Program-made: the position numbers and the translations under genes
From: Oribacterium sp. P6A1
GTDB taxonomy: Bacteria > Bacillota > Clostridia > Lachnospirales > Lachnospiraceae
Length of the DNA: 64,000 nucleotides
Assembly: GCF_000702885.1 (NCBI RefSeq)
Contig: NZ_JNKO01000009.1
Coordinates: forward strand, 1 to 64,000
Reading direction: 5' to 3'
In this document: piece after piece, positions 33,461 to 41,690 of the stretch
Position numbering within the stretch: position 1 is the stretch's first letter
Layout: each line of letters opens with the position of its first letter
Notes under the pieces: generated by a model
Told to the model about the DNA's origin: nothing
The model's database searches: none
The model's input: the letters and a program-made list of their open reading frames with translations, nothing else

Positions 33461-33841
33461 TCACTTATCTTCTTTTCTGATATGCTGTGTTAGCTGGATA
33501 GAGAAGCCGCTTGCAGAGAACATAAGGCAGGACTTTGCATGTTCAGATACAACCGCATGATCTTCCCCAGTGGCATTTTTAAAGCCGTGGTCCTTCAGGA
33601 ATGCATAAGCCTCATCAAAGTCACGAACATTCATACGCATGGTAGTCATATCCTTTTCGGTATGAATCTGTGCAACATCAAGATAAAATCCGTTAGGATC
33701 TTTCATACGTACACTGGTAATGTCCTTATTATCTACATTTTCCACTGTATGGCGTCTCTCAAAGCCCAGTTCTTCAAAAAGCTTGATGATATCCTCTGAA
33801 TGAGATGAAAGAATCATAGGGTTAAAGGTTGTAATCTGCAT
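33461..33841 (-). CDS. VOC (glyoxalase/dioxygenase) superfamily protein
   Basis: 126 residues from the ATG at 33841, which has AGGAGG 7 nt upstream (the frame is open to 33898, but that start lacks a site). Two beta-alpha-beta-beta-beta units are discernible: MQITTFNPMILSSHSEDIIK with FEELGFERRHTVENVD, and MRMNVRDFDEAYAFLKDHGF with FSASGFSIQLTQH. Small single-domain VOC proteins bind metal or hydrophobic ligands, and many act in resistance or aromatic metabolism. No partner gene indicates which applies here. Confidence 0.78.
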   Translation of the reverse strand: MQITTFNPMILSSHSEDIIKLFEELGFERRHTVENVDNKDITSVRMKDPNGFYLDVAQIHTEKDMTTMRMNVRDFDEAYAFLKDHGFKNATGEDHAVVSEHAKSCLMFSASGFSIQLTQHIRKEDK

Positions 33842-33888
33842 AACTGTTCCTCCTGATTTTATAAATATAAACATTTTACAAAATCCGT

Positions 33889-33916
33889 CGGCAGACACTT
33901 ATGTATCTATAAGTCA
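33889..33916. repeat. Possible diverged copy E of the dispersed repeat
   Basis: CGGCAGACACTTATGTATCT followed by ATAAGTCA. It shares GGCAGAC and ACTTAT with the 55-bp copy at 47.3 kb and forms a small dyad ACTTAT / ATAAGT. It lies between the VOC and pRiA4b-like genes. The match is partial. Confidence 0.35.
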
Positions 33917-33945
33917 CTTTAGCCCTGTATATAAAAAATAATCTG

Positions 33946-34254
33946 TTATTCGATTTTAAGAAGCTTTACCGTTCTGGTCCATTCATTTGAATAATCGTAC
34001 ATAAACATGAAAATGTCTCCGGGCTTTAATCCCTTATCTTTTATCCTGGACGAAAGAGCCACCTGCCCGTCATCATCTGTTGCCGCAGGAGAATCTGCCG
34101 AAGTGGTAAACTCCCCGTCATCAAACTCAAACTCGAACATGTTGGAGGGGTAAATATTAAAAGCCCTGAGGATCTCGTATCCCAGTTCCTCAAATGTCGC
34201 CTTATCCTCATCCAGAATGATGTCCTTCTGCCCTGCTTTAAAATAATATCTCAT
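33946..34254 (-). CDS. Plasmid pRiA4b ORF-3-like protein
   Basis: 102 residues from the ATG at 34254; an ATG three codons upstream is also possible because GGGAAAGG lies near both. The sequence YYFKAGQKDIILDEDKATFE, EFEFDDGEFTTSADS and LKPGDIFMFMYDYSNEW matches the PRiA4_ORF3 family, a common protein of unknown function whose core is a DYGDxWxH-like beta-hairpin (here DYSNEWTRTV, lacking the His). It is the N-terminal half only of the longer family members. No functional link to its neighbours is apparent. Confidence 0.7.
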   Translation of the reverse strand: MRYYFKAGQKDIILDEDKATFEELGYEILRAFNIYPSNMFEFEFDDGEFTTSADSPAATDDDGQVALSSRIKDKGLKPGDIFMFMYDYSNEWTRTVKLLKIE

Positions 34255-34347
34255 ATTCTGCATTCCTTTCCCTATCTTATATCATACTCCCGGTAATGAA
34301 ATTAAACAAAAATAGTGAACCGGTTTACAACACTTTTCACAAAGTTT

Positions 34348-34361
34348 TGAAATCGCTTTCA
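34348..34361. promoter_or_regulatory. cre-like operator upstream of the SDR gene
   Basis: TGAAATCGCTTTCA fits the CcpA/LacI-family consensus TGWAANCGNTNWCA at every position. It lies ~175 nt before the SDR start, in the region that should hold its promoter. It could serve carbon catabolite control or a local LacI-type repressor. Confidence 0.65.
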
Positions 34362-34536
34362 TTTTTGCCTCCAACCCCTTGAACAGGATTTGTGAATAAT
34401 CTATCATATTCTCAGATTTAATGATATGGATAGCCCACTGACTTCGGAAATGCTTTTTAAAGGGATGCATTTTCATGACATAAAAGTTCAGCGAAAAGGT
34501 CATTCATACACACAATTTAAAAAAGGAGATATTATC

Positions 34537-35409
34537 ATGGCAGGAATTTTGGATAAATTTAGACTTGATGGCAAGGTTGCCTGGGTAACCGGCGCTTCAT
34601 ACGGCCTGGGACTTGCTTATGCAAAGGCTTTTGCAGAAGCAGGCGCAAAGAAGGTGGTTTTCAATGATATCAATCAGGAGCTGGTTGACAGAGGTCTTGC
34701 CGAGTACAAGAAGGCAGGAATCGACGCTTACGGTGCTGTCTGCGACGTAACAAACGAGGAGCAGGTCAATGCTTTCGTTAAGGACGTTGAGGAAAAGTTC
34801 GGCGGAATCGATATCCTCGTAAACAATGCCGGAATCATCAAGAGAATCCCTATGACAGAGATGACAAAGCAGCAGTGGGATCAGGTTATCAATGTTGACC
34901 TCACAGGTCCTTTCCTCTGCTCAAAGGCTGTTCTTCCAAAGATGATTGAGAAGAAGGCAGGAAAGATCATCAATGCATGTTCCATGATGTCAGAGCTTGG
35001 CCGTGAGACAGTTTCCGCTTACGCTGCTGCAAAGGGCGGTCTCAAGATGCTCACAAAGAACATCTGCTCAGAGTACGGTCAGTTCAACATCCAGTGCAAT
35101 GCCATCGGACCCGGATACATCGCTACACCTCAGACAGCCGCTCTTCGTGAGAAGCAGCCTGACGGTTCCATGGCTCCATTCGATCGTTTCATCCGATCAA
35201 AGACACCTGCACAGAGATGGGGCGAGACAGAGGATCTTCAGGGTCTTGCTGTATTCCTTGCTTCACCTGCATCAGATTTCATCAACGGACAGGTGGTTTA
35301 CATCGACGGTGGTATCCTCGCTTACATCGGTCAGGATCCAAGCCAGCTTGATGAGTCCAAGTTCCAGGAAGTTACAGGCGTTGAAGAAGTCAATGTTGTT
35401 GATAAATAA
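34537..35409 (+). CDS. Gluconate 5-dehydrogenase-like short-chain dehydrogenase
   Basis: 290 residues from the ATG at 34537 with AAGGAG 9 nt upstream. SDR Rossmann fold: VAWVTGASYGLGLAYAKAFA (TGxxxGxG, residues ~14-33), NNAGI (~95), catalytic Ser (SMMSELG) and YAAAKGG (YxxxK, ~163-167), and a C-terminal substrate loop. The sequence is closest in style to IdnO/KduD dehydrogenases that interconvert keto-sugar acids and hexonates with NAD(P). It is a single-gene unit with its own terminator, next to a sugar-acid TRAP operon, so sugar-acid catabolism is likely. Confidence 0.88.
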   Translation: MAGILDKFRLDGKVAWVTGASYGLGLAYAKAFAEAGAKKVVFNDINQELVDRGLAEYKKAGIDAYGAVCDVTNEEQVNAFVKDVEEKFGGIDILVNNAGIIKRIPMTEMTKQQWDQVINVDLTGPFLCSKAVLPKMIEKKAGKIINACSMMSELGRETVSAYAAAKGGLKMLTKNICSEYGQFNIQCNAIGPGYIATPQTAALREKQPDGSMAPFDRFIRSKTPAQRWGETEDLQGLAVFLASPASDFINGQVVYIDGGILAYIGQDPSQLDESKFQEVTGVEEVNVVDK

Positions 35410-35533
35410 ATATTGACCTGCAGCGAATTTACATTCAGGTTATACTGAAACAGACAGAATTATCTTCCCAAATAATGACTGACATTTAAGATTGTTTGAT
35501 ATAACAATCCCCCTAATATGACGAAACAAAATT

Positions 35534-35570
35534 CCCGCTTTATCACTTTAGATAAAGCGGGTGTTTTTTA
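35534..35570 (+). terminator. Terminator after the SDR gene
   Basis: A perfect 11-bp stem CCCGCTTTATC / GATAAAGCGGG with a 6-nt loop, followed by TGTTTTTTAT. Confidence 0.9.
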
Positions 35571-35815
35571 TACATAATATATCATTCACTTACCCCTTTC
35601 TTTCATAAACACCGGACATTGTGATTTCCTCCTGCGAAGTGCCGATGCTCCATATCAGGATTTCACAGAAAACAAGACATTTTTCCATGATGTATCACTT
35701 TCCGTATTTTTATATGCTGTATTATACGGGCTCCTTCAGTCGATAAAATATCAAGTTTCCATGCATTTTATAAAAAATCTTTTGAATTAAGGGGTTTCTG
35801 ATATTCCTGTTTTTT
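35571..35815. other. Intergenic stretch without visible features
   Basis: AT-rich, no ORF with a ribosome binding site and no strong hairpin, between the SDR terminator (plus) and the end of the yiaL-like gene (minus). Confidence 0.5.
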
Positions 35816-36277
35816 CTAACGTTTCACTTTTACCTTTGCGATTATCTTCCGGACTGTTTTGTTTTCATCTCCGGCCTTACATAACGGACAATGGGGCTCC
35901 AGGGGCCATACTGCATAGAACTCACCCTCTTTTATCCTAACATTTCCGGTATCATGGCAATCCCAAAAACCATTGTCGGTTTCCTCACTGTAATCTATCT
36001 CTTCAATGGAAGGCAGTTCCGAAACGTGACAGCTCTCCGATCCCTTTATCATGTAATGGATATCCATGAAATTTTTATGAATCTCCATCTTTGCATCACT
36101 TCTGTCGTGAGTTTCTTTCGTTATGACATGAAGTATGATCTCCCCGGGAAGAACTTCATATATTCCGTCTTCCTTCGACGGTTCTGCTGCAAATTCTTTT
36201 ATGCAGTTCAGTGCCTTCAGCACAGTATCATTTATTCCTTTGTATCTTTCGATATTTTCAATGTGATCAACTATCAT
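35816..36277 (-). CDS. YhcH/YjgK/YiaL family protein
   Basis: 153 residues from the ATG at 36277 (GGAGG 5 nt upstream). Cupin-like DUF386 family: EVLPGEIILHVITKETHDRS, the EIHKNFMDIHYMIKGSE metal-binding block (conserved E-H-K-x-x-x-D-I-H), and FYAVWPLEPHCP near the C terminus. Homologues (E. coli YiaL, NanQ) act on sugar acids, NanQ as a sialic acid anomerase. It is the last gene of a five-gene run that matches the yia cluster (TRAP P, Q, M, DlgD, YiaL), so it likely helps process the imported acid. Confidence 0.88.
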   Translation of the reverse strand: MIVDHIENIERYKGINDTVLKALNCIKEFAAEPSKEDGIYEVLPGEIILHVITKETHDRSDAKMEIHKNFMDIHYMIKGSESCHVSELPSIEEIDYSEETDNGFWDCHDTGNVRIKEGEFYAVWPLEPHCPLCKAGDENKTVRKIIAKVKVKR

Positions 36278-36438
36278 CTGAACCTCCAATTAAAACAGCG
36301 GAAAGGGTCACCCCATTTCCGCCGTTCATCACTATTTAAATAAGAATATGTATAGTACCTTTTAGACTTCTCATCTATCAAAGGCCGTTTTACTGTCTGA
36401 ATATATAACCAACAGATGTGAAGCTAATCGGCTCTAAA

Positions 36439-37449
36439 TCACAGCGCCTTTATTTCTTCCCACACAGAATCATCAACAAAGATTCCGTTCTCATCATGAT
36501 CCTTATGGAACTTTTCCATGCCCTCTCCCGGAACATGAACTCCGTTACTGCCTTCAGAGGGTTCTCCGCCCTTGATATACTCAATCTCTCTTCTGATAGT
36601 CTCCTTCATCTTATCGCCGTCGGAAATCTTCTTCGGATCTATAACTATCATCACCTGAGAGCAGCCGCCGCATGAGCCCTTTTCGGAAGCATTGAGATCA
36701 GCCGCACCTACGCCGTCACTTAAGATCGCTCCCAAAATATCCAGCATGGCTGAAAAACTTGAGCCCTTCCAGTAACCTATAGGCATGATGCGCATGGATT
36801 CCTCGATGGCTCCGGGGTCGTCGGTAATGTTTCCGTCCTTATCAAATCCACCGGGAAGAGGAAGCTTCTTTCCCGCAAGACGAAGTACCTGAAGTTTTCC
36901 GTAGGCATACTGGCTGATAGCCATATCGAGAAGCATCACCGGACCATCCTTTGGTCCCGGACAGGCCATAACAAAGGGATTGTTTCCGAGACGACATTCC
37001 TTCGATCCCCATGCCGGCATACATGCCTCTGTGTTGGTCCACATGACAGCCGCATAACCTTTTTCTGCAGCATATTTACCGTAGGTACCGCCTCTCATCC
37101 AGTGGGTGGTGTTCTTTAGTCCTACCATACCTATGCCATACTTCTCTGCCATCTCCATAGCCTGATCCGCGCAAAAAAGCGCATTGAGTATTCCCGGGCC
37201 CATATTTCCGTTTATGATTTTTACCGCCCCGAGATCTTTCTCAACCGTCGGTTCTGCTTTAGGATCCACCCAGCCCTTTTTAAGATAATCAGCGAATCTC
37301 GCCACTCTGTTGATTCCGTGGGAATAAATTCCGTCATAGGTGGACTCTGTGTGAACCCGGGCGCATATCTCTGCCTTTTCCTCAGGAAGACCGTATTTCA
37401 TAAAAACACGCTTTATTTCCTGATGTATCTCTTCCTTTGATAATCTCAT
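36439..37449 (-). CDS. dlgD: 2,3-diketo-L-gulonate reductase (malate/L-lactate dehydrogenase family)
   Basis: 336 residues from the ATG at 37449 with GAGGAG upstream; the same frame is open much further into the TRAP gene but only by chance. Family features: YGIYSHGINRVARFADYLKK, GMVGLKNTTHWMRGGTYGKYA (NAD-binding region) and the catalytic-helix equivalent around ACPAWGSKECRLGNNPFVMA, with GSCGGCSQVMIVIDP late. E. coli YiaK reduces 2,3-diketo-L-gulonate to 3-keto-L-gulonate with NADH. The neighbours (TRAP transporter, YiaL) support the same role here. Confidence 0.88.
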   Translation of the reverse strand: MRLSKEEIHQEIKRVFMKYGLPEEKAEICARVHTESTYDGIYSHGINRVARFADYLKKGWVDPKAEPTVEKDLGAVKIINGNMGPGILNALFCADQAMEMAEKYGIGMVGLKNTTHWMRGGTYGKYAAEKGYAAVMWTNTEACMPAWGSKECRLGNNPFVMACPGPKDGPVMLLDMAISQYAYGKLQVLRLAGKKLPLPGGFDKDGNITDDPGAIEESMRIMPIGYWKGSSFSAMLDILGAILSDGVGAADLNASEKGSCGGCSQVMIVIDPKKISDGDKMKETIRREIEYIKGGEPSEGSNGVHVPGEGMEKFHKDHDENGIFVDDSVWEEIKAL

Positions 37450-37499
37450 TCTATCTTTCTCCTCTATAAAACCATGTTTTCGCCGTTGATTTCTGCTTT

Positions 37500-38777
37500 T
37501 TAGCCGTATACCAGATTCGGAAGGAACAGTACCAGCTGAGGGAATGCTGCAAGCAGCACAAGCAGTACCACAATAGCCGCTACAAAAGGAATGGATTCTT
37601 TCGTATATGTCTCCACCGAACATCCCAGAATCGAACAGGTGGTATACATGGTGACTCCGATAGGAGGTGTCATGCCGCCCATGGTGATAAGTATCATATA
37701 CATAACTCCGAAGTGTACCGGATCTATTCCGTAGTTCTGCATGATGGGGAGGAAAATCGGTGTAAGGAGCAGAACATTGGCAGTAGCCTCCATAAACATT
37801 CCTGCAAAGAATACAAACAGCATGACAACAAAAAGCACCACATACCTGTTGTTTGACAATGCTGTGATCGCTGTGGCCAGAGTCTGAGGTAAACGTCCCG
37901 TGACGATGGCATAGCCGAAAGCATTGGAACAAATGATGATAAACATGATGACCGCAAGGTCGATGGCCGTGGTGGAGAGACATTCGATAAGCTTCTTTAC
38001 TGTCAGCTCCTTATAAACGAACATTCCGATAACCAGGGCGTAAACTACTGCAAATGCTCCTGCCTCAGAGGGAGTGAAGATTCCGAAACGGATACCCACG
38101 ATGAGGATAACAGGGAACAGGAGGGCCCAGATATTGTCGATAAGTCCCTTAAAAACCTCACTGAGAGGAGGGAACTTCTCATGCTCCGGCTTATAATCTC
38201 TTTTCTTTGAGATGATGGCAACCGCTATCATGAGAGCGGCTGTCATCAGAATGCCCGGAACAAGTCCGCCTAAAAACAGTCTTCCGATGGAAACTTCACC
38301 GGTAACACCGTAAAGGATGAGTCCGAGAGATGGTGGAATGGTGGAAGTGATGAGTCCGCCCATGGCAAGAATTGCAGCTGTAAAGCCTGTTGAATAGCCT
38401 CTTTTTTCCATGTCGGGTCCGAGGATACGGCTCTCCATGGCAGCATCCGCTGTAGCCGAGCCGGAGATTCCGCCCATGAGACATGAAAGAAGCACCGATA
38501 CCTGTGCAAGTCCGCCTCTCATGTGTCCTGTGACCAGGTTACAGAATTTGATGAGTCTTGAGGTGATTCCTGTCTCGTTCATGAGATTTCCCGCAAGAAC
38601 GAAAAACGGAACTGCAAGGAGTGAAAATGACTGTGTCGAGCTGACCATCTTCTGTACCACTATCTGCATGGGCACCTGTCCGGAAAGGAAATATGCCATG
38701 GCAGAAAGGCCAACAGTGAATGCGATGGGAACGCCGATTGCCAGCAGTACGAAAAAAGAAATTCCAAGATAGATCAT
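37500..38777 (-). CDS. TRAP transporter large membrane subunit (DctM/YiaN type)
   Basis: 425 residues, about twelve membrane helices, the ion-coupled transport subunit of a tripartite ATP-independent periplasmic transporter. Typical sequence: SLLAVPFFVLAGNLMNETGI, RGGLAQVSVLLSCLMGGISG SATADAAM, and TPPIGVTMYTTCSILG near the end. It overlaps the DctQ gene by 4 nt (ATGA). With DctQ and DctP it forms a complete transporter; the linked DlgD and YiaL suggest a diketo-sugar acid as substrate. Confidence 0.94.
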   Translation of the reverse strand: MIYLGISFFVLLAIGVPIAFTVGLSAMAYFLSGQVPMQIVVQKMVSSTQSFSLLAVPFFVLAGNLMNETGITSRLIKFCNLVTGHMRGGLAQVSVLLSCLMGGISGSATADAAMESRILGPDMEKRGYSTGFTAAILAMGGLITSTIPPSLGLILYGVTGEVSIGRLFLGGLVPGILMTAALMIAVAIISKKRDYKPEHEKFPPLSEVFKGLIDNIWALLFPVILIVGIRFGIFTPSEAGAFAVVYALVIGMFVYKELTVKKLIECLSTTAIDLAVIMFIIICSNAFGYAIVTGRLPQTLATAITALSNNRYVVLFVVMLFVFFAGMFMEATANVLLLTPIFLPIMQNYGIDPVHFGVMYMILITMGGMTPPIGVTMYTTCSILGCSVETYTKESIPFVAAIVVLLVLLAAFPQLVLFLPNLVYG

Positions 38778-39286
38778 GCGACAGCCTCCTTTGCATCAGG
38801 ATTTTTCTTTGTTGGACAAAGCAGCATGCGTGCGTGCTCTATCACTCTTTTCAATGAAGTCAGCGCCATCAGGAAGCATCCGATGGGGCAGCTTACTGTT
38901 GCATAGGAATAGCTGATATAAAGTGTCTGGTATTTTCTTGCAGCGTTTCTGATGCAGAGGTCCACTCCGTAATATGTGACAACTGCAAGGAAAATAAATA
39001 TCAGAATATAATTGAATACCCAGATCAGATTTTGAAGGGTGGCCGGAAATTTGTTCATCAGCATATCAACTCCCATGTGCTTGTTCTTACGCATGGCAAG
39101 ATCTGCTCCTATGAAGCTCACCCATGCAAAAACAAGCTGGGCAATGTCAGTCGACATCGACATATCGATTCCGAAGAATCTGAGAACCGCCGCAGCAAAA
39201 ACTGTCAGAATCAGGACAGCCAGTCCCACGCAGACTATCACGGTCTCCAGCTTATCAAGTCCATTTTCAATGGTTTTAATCATCAT
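38774..39286 (-). CDS. TRAP transporter small membrane subunit (DctQ/YiaM type)
   Basis: 170 residues with four membrane helices. Conserved small-subunit features: VFAAAVLRFFGIDMSMSTDI, AQLVFAWVSFIGADLAMRKNKHMGVDM (the RxNxHxxVD-like motif, residues ~50-75) and a C-terminal soluble tail. It complexes with the large subunit encoded by the overlapping downstream gene. AGGAG lies upstream of tandem ATG codons. It is the second gene of the TRAP operon. Confidence 0.92.
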   Translation of the reverse strand: MMIKTIENGLDKLETVIVCVGLAVLILTVFAAAVLRFFGIDMSMSTDIAQLVFAWVSFIGADLAMRKNKHMGVDMLMNKFPATLQNLIWVFNYILIFIFLAVVTYYGVDLCIRNAARKYQTLYISYSYATVSCPIGCFLMALTSLKRVIEHARMLLCPTKKNPDAKEAVA

Positions 39287-39308
39287 GTTCTCCTACTTCA
39301 AATGCTGC

Positions 39309-40370
39309 TTATTTTGCAAGTTCTGCATCAAGCTGTGCCTTGATTTCTGTGTACTTAAGCTCGTCATAAACCTTTTCGCAGGCCTTCTTGAAAGCTTCCT
39401 TATCACAGTCAACAACTTCGATTCCGCCGTCCTGTAAGGTCTTCAGATATTCATCATTTCTTGCGATAACCTGCTCGGAAGCACTCTTGCCTGCCTCAAA
39501 GCTTGCGTCCTCAAGAATGGTTTTATACTCATCAGGAAGCTTGTCGAACCATGAACCTGAAATAACAAGTCCTGTGAGAAGCTGCTGATGTCCAGTGAAT
39601 GCAAGATACTTTGTTACTTCCTGCATTGAAGAACCTACAGCTGCGGAAAGATGAACCTCAACACCCTCGATAACCTGCTGCTGAAGCGCCTGATAGGCCT
39701 CTGACCATGCCATAACGGAAGTATTGGCACCCATAGCTTCAAGTGTGCTTGTAACTACCTGTGATCCTGATGAACGGATACGCTGTCCCTTGAGATCTTC
39801 CGGCGTCTTTACAGGATTCTTTGTGAAAAGCTCACGCTCTCCCTGGAAATAATTGAAGGAAAGGATCTTGAAACCATTATCTTCAACTTCCTTTGCAACG
39901 CCTTTGTAGGTGTCGGTTTCAAACAGCTTAAGAGCATCCTCGTAGCTGTCTGCGATATAAGGTGCCTGAAGTACGCCAATGTTATAAACATAATTGCTGA
40001 GTCTTCCCGGATCGGTAATAACTCCCACCGCATCTCCTACCAGTGCCTGCTCCAGAACATCTTCATCATTTCCGAGCTGGGATCCCGAATAAACCTCAAC
40101 CTGGACATCACCGTTTGTTTTCTCTTCCACGGTTTTCTCAAATACATCTGTTAAAGCGATGTAAAGAGGATCGTTTTCCGTAAGAGCAGTATTTACTTTC
40201 AATGTATATGTACCGCCTGCTGAAGCCTGGGATGCTGCAGTACTTTCTTCTTTCTTTCCGTTATCCGCTGTTGTACCGGCCGTTGAAGATGCTGCTGTAC
40301 CTGATCCGCATCCCATAAGTGATGAAGCTGCCATTGCTGCTGCAAGAATAGTTGCTGTTAATCGTTTCAT
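39309..40370 (-). CDS. TRAP transporter substrate-binding lipoprotein (DctP type)
   Basis: 353 residues. The signal peptide ends in the lipobox LMGC (Cys ~21), followed by a Ser/Thr-rich linker, so it is a membrane-tethered binding protein. DctP-family features: LKVNTALTENDPLYIALTDVFEKTVEEKTNGDVQVEVYSGSQLGND and TPEDLKGQRIRSSGSQVVTSTLEAMGA, whose Arg positions bind the ligand carboxylate. AAGGAGG precedes the ATG. It is the first gene of the operon; a GntR-type operator overlaps the promoter. Confidence 0.94.
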   Translation of the reverse strand: MKRLTATILAAAMAASSLMGCGSGTAASSTAGTTADNGKKEESTAASQASAGGTYTLKVNTALTENDPLYIALTDVFEKTVEEKTNGDVQVEVYSGSQLGNDEDVLEQALVGDAVGVITDPGRLSNYVYNIGVLQAPYIADSYEDALKLFETDTYKGVAKEVEDNGFKILSFNYFQGERELFTKNPVKTPEDLKGQRIRSSGSQVVTSTLEAMGANTSVMAWSEAYQALQQQVIEGVEVHLSAAVGSSMQEVTKYLAFTGHQQLLTGLVISGSWFDKLPDEYKTILEDASFEAGKSASEQVIARNDEYLKTLQDGGIEVVDCDKEAFKKACEKVYDELKYTEIKAQLDAELAK

Positions 40371-40486
40371 AATTACCTCCTTAGTGTCTCTTCTTTTTTT
40401 CCGTAAGCTTTTTTTAGTTTTAATAATCCCACTGCAAAGAAGACATATTTACTGTATGCCGCCTTTGCTCTTTTGTTCATGCTGTT

Positions 40487-40504
40487 ATACTAGCATGTTA
40501 GTAT
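40487..40504 (-). promoter_or_regulatory. GntR-type operator at the TRAP promoter
   Basis: ATACTAGCATGTTAGTAT, an 18-bp palindrome with one mismatched pair. It adjoins a minus-strand promoter (-35 CTGACA, 17-bp spacer, -10 TAACAT). The same ACTAGCATG core recurs at 40629-40645 before the regulator gene. Confidence 0.75.
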
Positions 40505-40628
40505 GTTAGCGGTCTATTTGCATTTTGTCAGTATTGAGCACACTTGTATTGTGCTGTTTGCACAAATATTGCAGTGTATAAAGCATTTTCTCGCAAACTA
40601 TGTACAATTAAACTTTTTGTGTGCTACT

Positions 40629-40645
40629 ATACTAGCATGCTAGCA
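40629..40645 (+). promoter_or_regulatory. GntR-type operator in front of the regulator gene
   Basis: A perfect 12-bp palindrome CTAGCATGCTAG (40632-40643) inside ATACTAGCATGCTAGCAT. It overlaps a -10-like TATACT (40628-40633) and lies ~30 nt before the gntR start, which suggests autorepression. Confidence 0.75.
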
Positions 40646-40669
40646 TTTTCTAGGGAGGTACTATCATCC

Positions 40670-41380
40670 ATGGCTAAATCAATTCAGACACTGGTATATG
40701 AAGAGCTCAGAAAGAATATCTTATCCCTGCACCTTAAGCCCGGACAGACCATGAGCACACAGGAAATAGCAACTAAATTAAATGTGAGCAGAACTCCTGT
40801 CAGAGAGGCATTTCTGAAGCTTCAGGAACAGGGCCTTGTGGAGATGATCCCGCAGAAAGAGACAACGGTTTCAAAGATAAATCTGAAGCGGGCAAATCAG
40901 GAAAAATTTCTCAGAGAAAGTCTGGAACTCGGAATAGTACGAAAGTTCATGGAACACGGAACTTCGGAGATAAAAGAACAAACCATCTTCAGTATGATGG
41001 CCAATATCACAAAACAGAGAAACTGTGTAAAGGAACGGGATTTCGTCAGCTTCCTGAATGCCGACGATACATTTCACAGTCTTCTCTTCGCTGCAGTTGA
41101 AGAGACTATGTCATGGGATATCATACAGCAGCAGTGCGGACATTATGATCGTATGCGTATACTTTTTGTGCAGGATGAGGCAGCGGCATCAAGCTCCATA
41201 GAACAGCACGAAAACATAGTAAGACTTCTTGAAAAAAACGATCAGAAAAATGCCATCGACGCCATGCTCCATCATATACGCCGTCCCGAATTTGATGACA
41301 GCAGGATAACAAATGAATATCCCGAATACTTCCAGCAGGATGATGCCACGAAAAAAGAATTCAGGCTGGGGACACTGTAA
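40670..41380 (+). CDS. GntR family transcriptional regulator (FadR/FCD type)
   Basis: 236 residues from the ATG at 40670 (GGGAGG 11 nt upstream; an earlier in-frame ATG at 40637 lies inside the operator). Winged helix: LVYEELRKNILSLHLKPGQT, STQEIATKLNVSRTPVREAFLKLQEQGLVEMI (residues ~25-57), then an FCD-type helical ligand domain with DDTFHSLLFAA and H-rich ends (EQHENIVRLL, MLHHIRRPEF) that would hold a metal and a sugar-acid ligand. It is divergent from the TRAP operon; matching palindromes in both promoters make it the likely regulator. Confidence 0.9.
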   Translation: MAKSIQTLVYEELRKNILSLHLKPGQTMSTQEIATKLNVSRTPVREAFLKLQEQGLVEMIPQKETTVSKINLKRANQEKFLRESLELGIVRKFMEHGTSEIKEQTIFSMMANITKQRNCVKERDFVSFLNADDTFHSLLFAAVEETMSWDIIQQQCGHYDRMRILFVQDEAAASSSIEQHENIVRLLEKNDQKNAIDAMLHHIRRPEFDDSRITNEYPEYFQQDDATKKEFRLGTL

Positions 41381-41410
41381 ACCGTGGATTCCCGCTATTA
41401 TATCCCGGAT

Positions 41411-41449
41411 GTTTTTCATTAACGTTTTTCATTAATGATTTTCATTAAG
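41411..41449 (+). repeat. Three tandem 13-bp repeats after gntR
   Basis: GTTTTTCATTAAC, GTTTTTCATTAAT and GATTTTCATTAAG in direct tandem with no spacers. The rest of the gap 41381-41630 is AT-rich with no ORF; a dyad GACC/GGTC flanks 41449-41468. Confidence 0.7.
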
Positions 41450-41630
41450 ACCGATGATATTCGGGTCACTATGATGATTAATTTTTTATATTACCACCAA
41501 TAAATAGACAAACATGTAAGAAAATGTTCAACATCCACTGTGTAAGCTGGATAAGTCAACATGTTCTTTACTGTTATTTTTTTATAAGAAATGTAGATTT
41601 TTAACCTGTTTCTTCATTTTCAGTCAAAAC

Positions 41631-41659
41631 TTGCCAATATCGTTCATAACGTGTATAGT
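41631..41659 (+). promoter_or_regulatory. Promoter of the 52-residue protein gene
   Basis: -35 TTGCCA (41631-41636), 17-bp spacer, -10 TATAGT (41654-41659). The predicted leader of ~25 nt contains GGAGG. Confidence 0.75.
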
Positions 41660-41690
41660 ATCGAAAACCCTTTTATTGGAGGCATTGAAA

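Noticed and set aside
33889-33916. Strong copy of the dispersed repeat
   Set aside because: Only GGCAGAC and ACTTAT segments match and the order differs, so it is kept only as a low-confidence diverged copy.
37450-37983. Long N-terminal extension of the dlgD frame
   Set aside because: It overlaps well-conserved DctM sequence in another frame and is His/Cys-rich nonsense. A ribosome binding site and the family start MRLSKEEI lie at 37449.
41411-41449. CRISPR array
   Set aside because: The three repeats are only 13 bp and directly abut without spacers. No cas genes and no other repeat-spacer pattern occur in the window.
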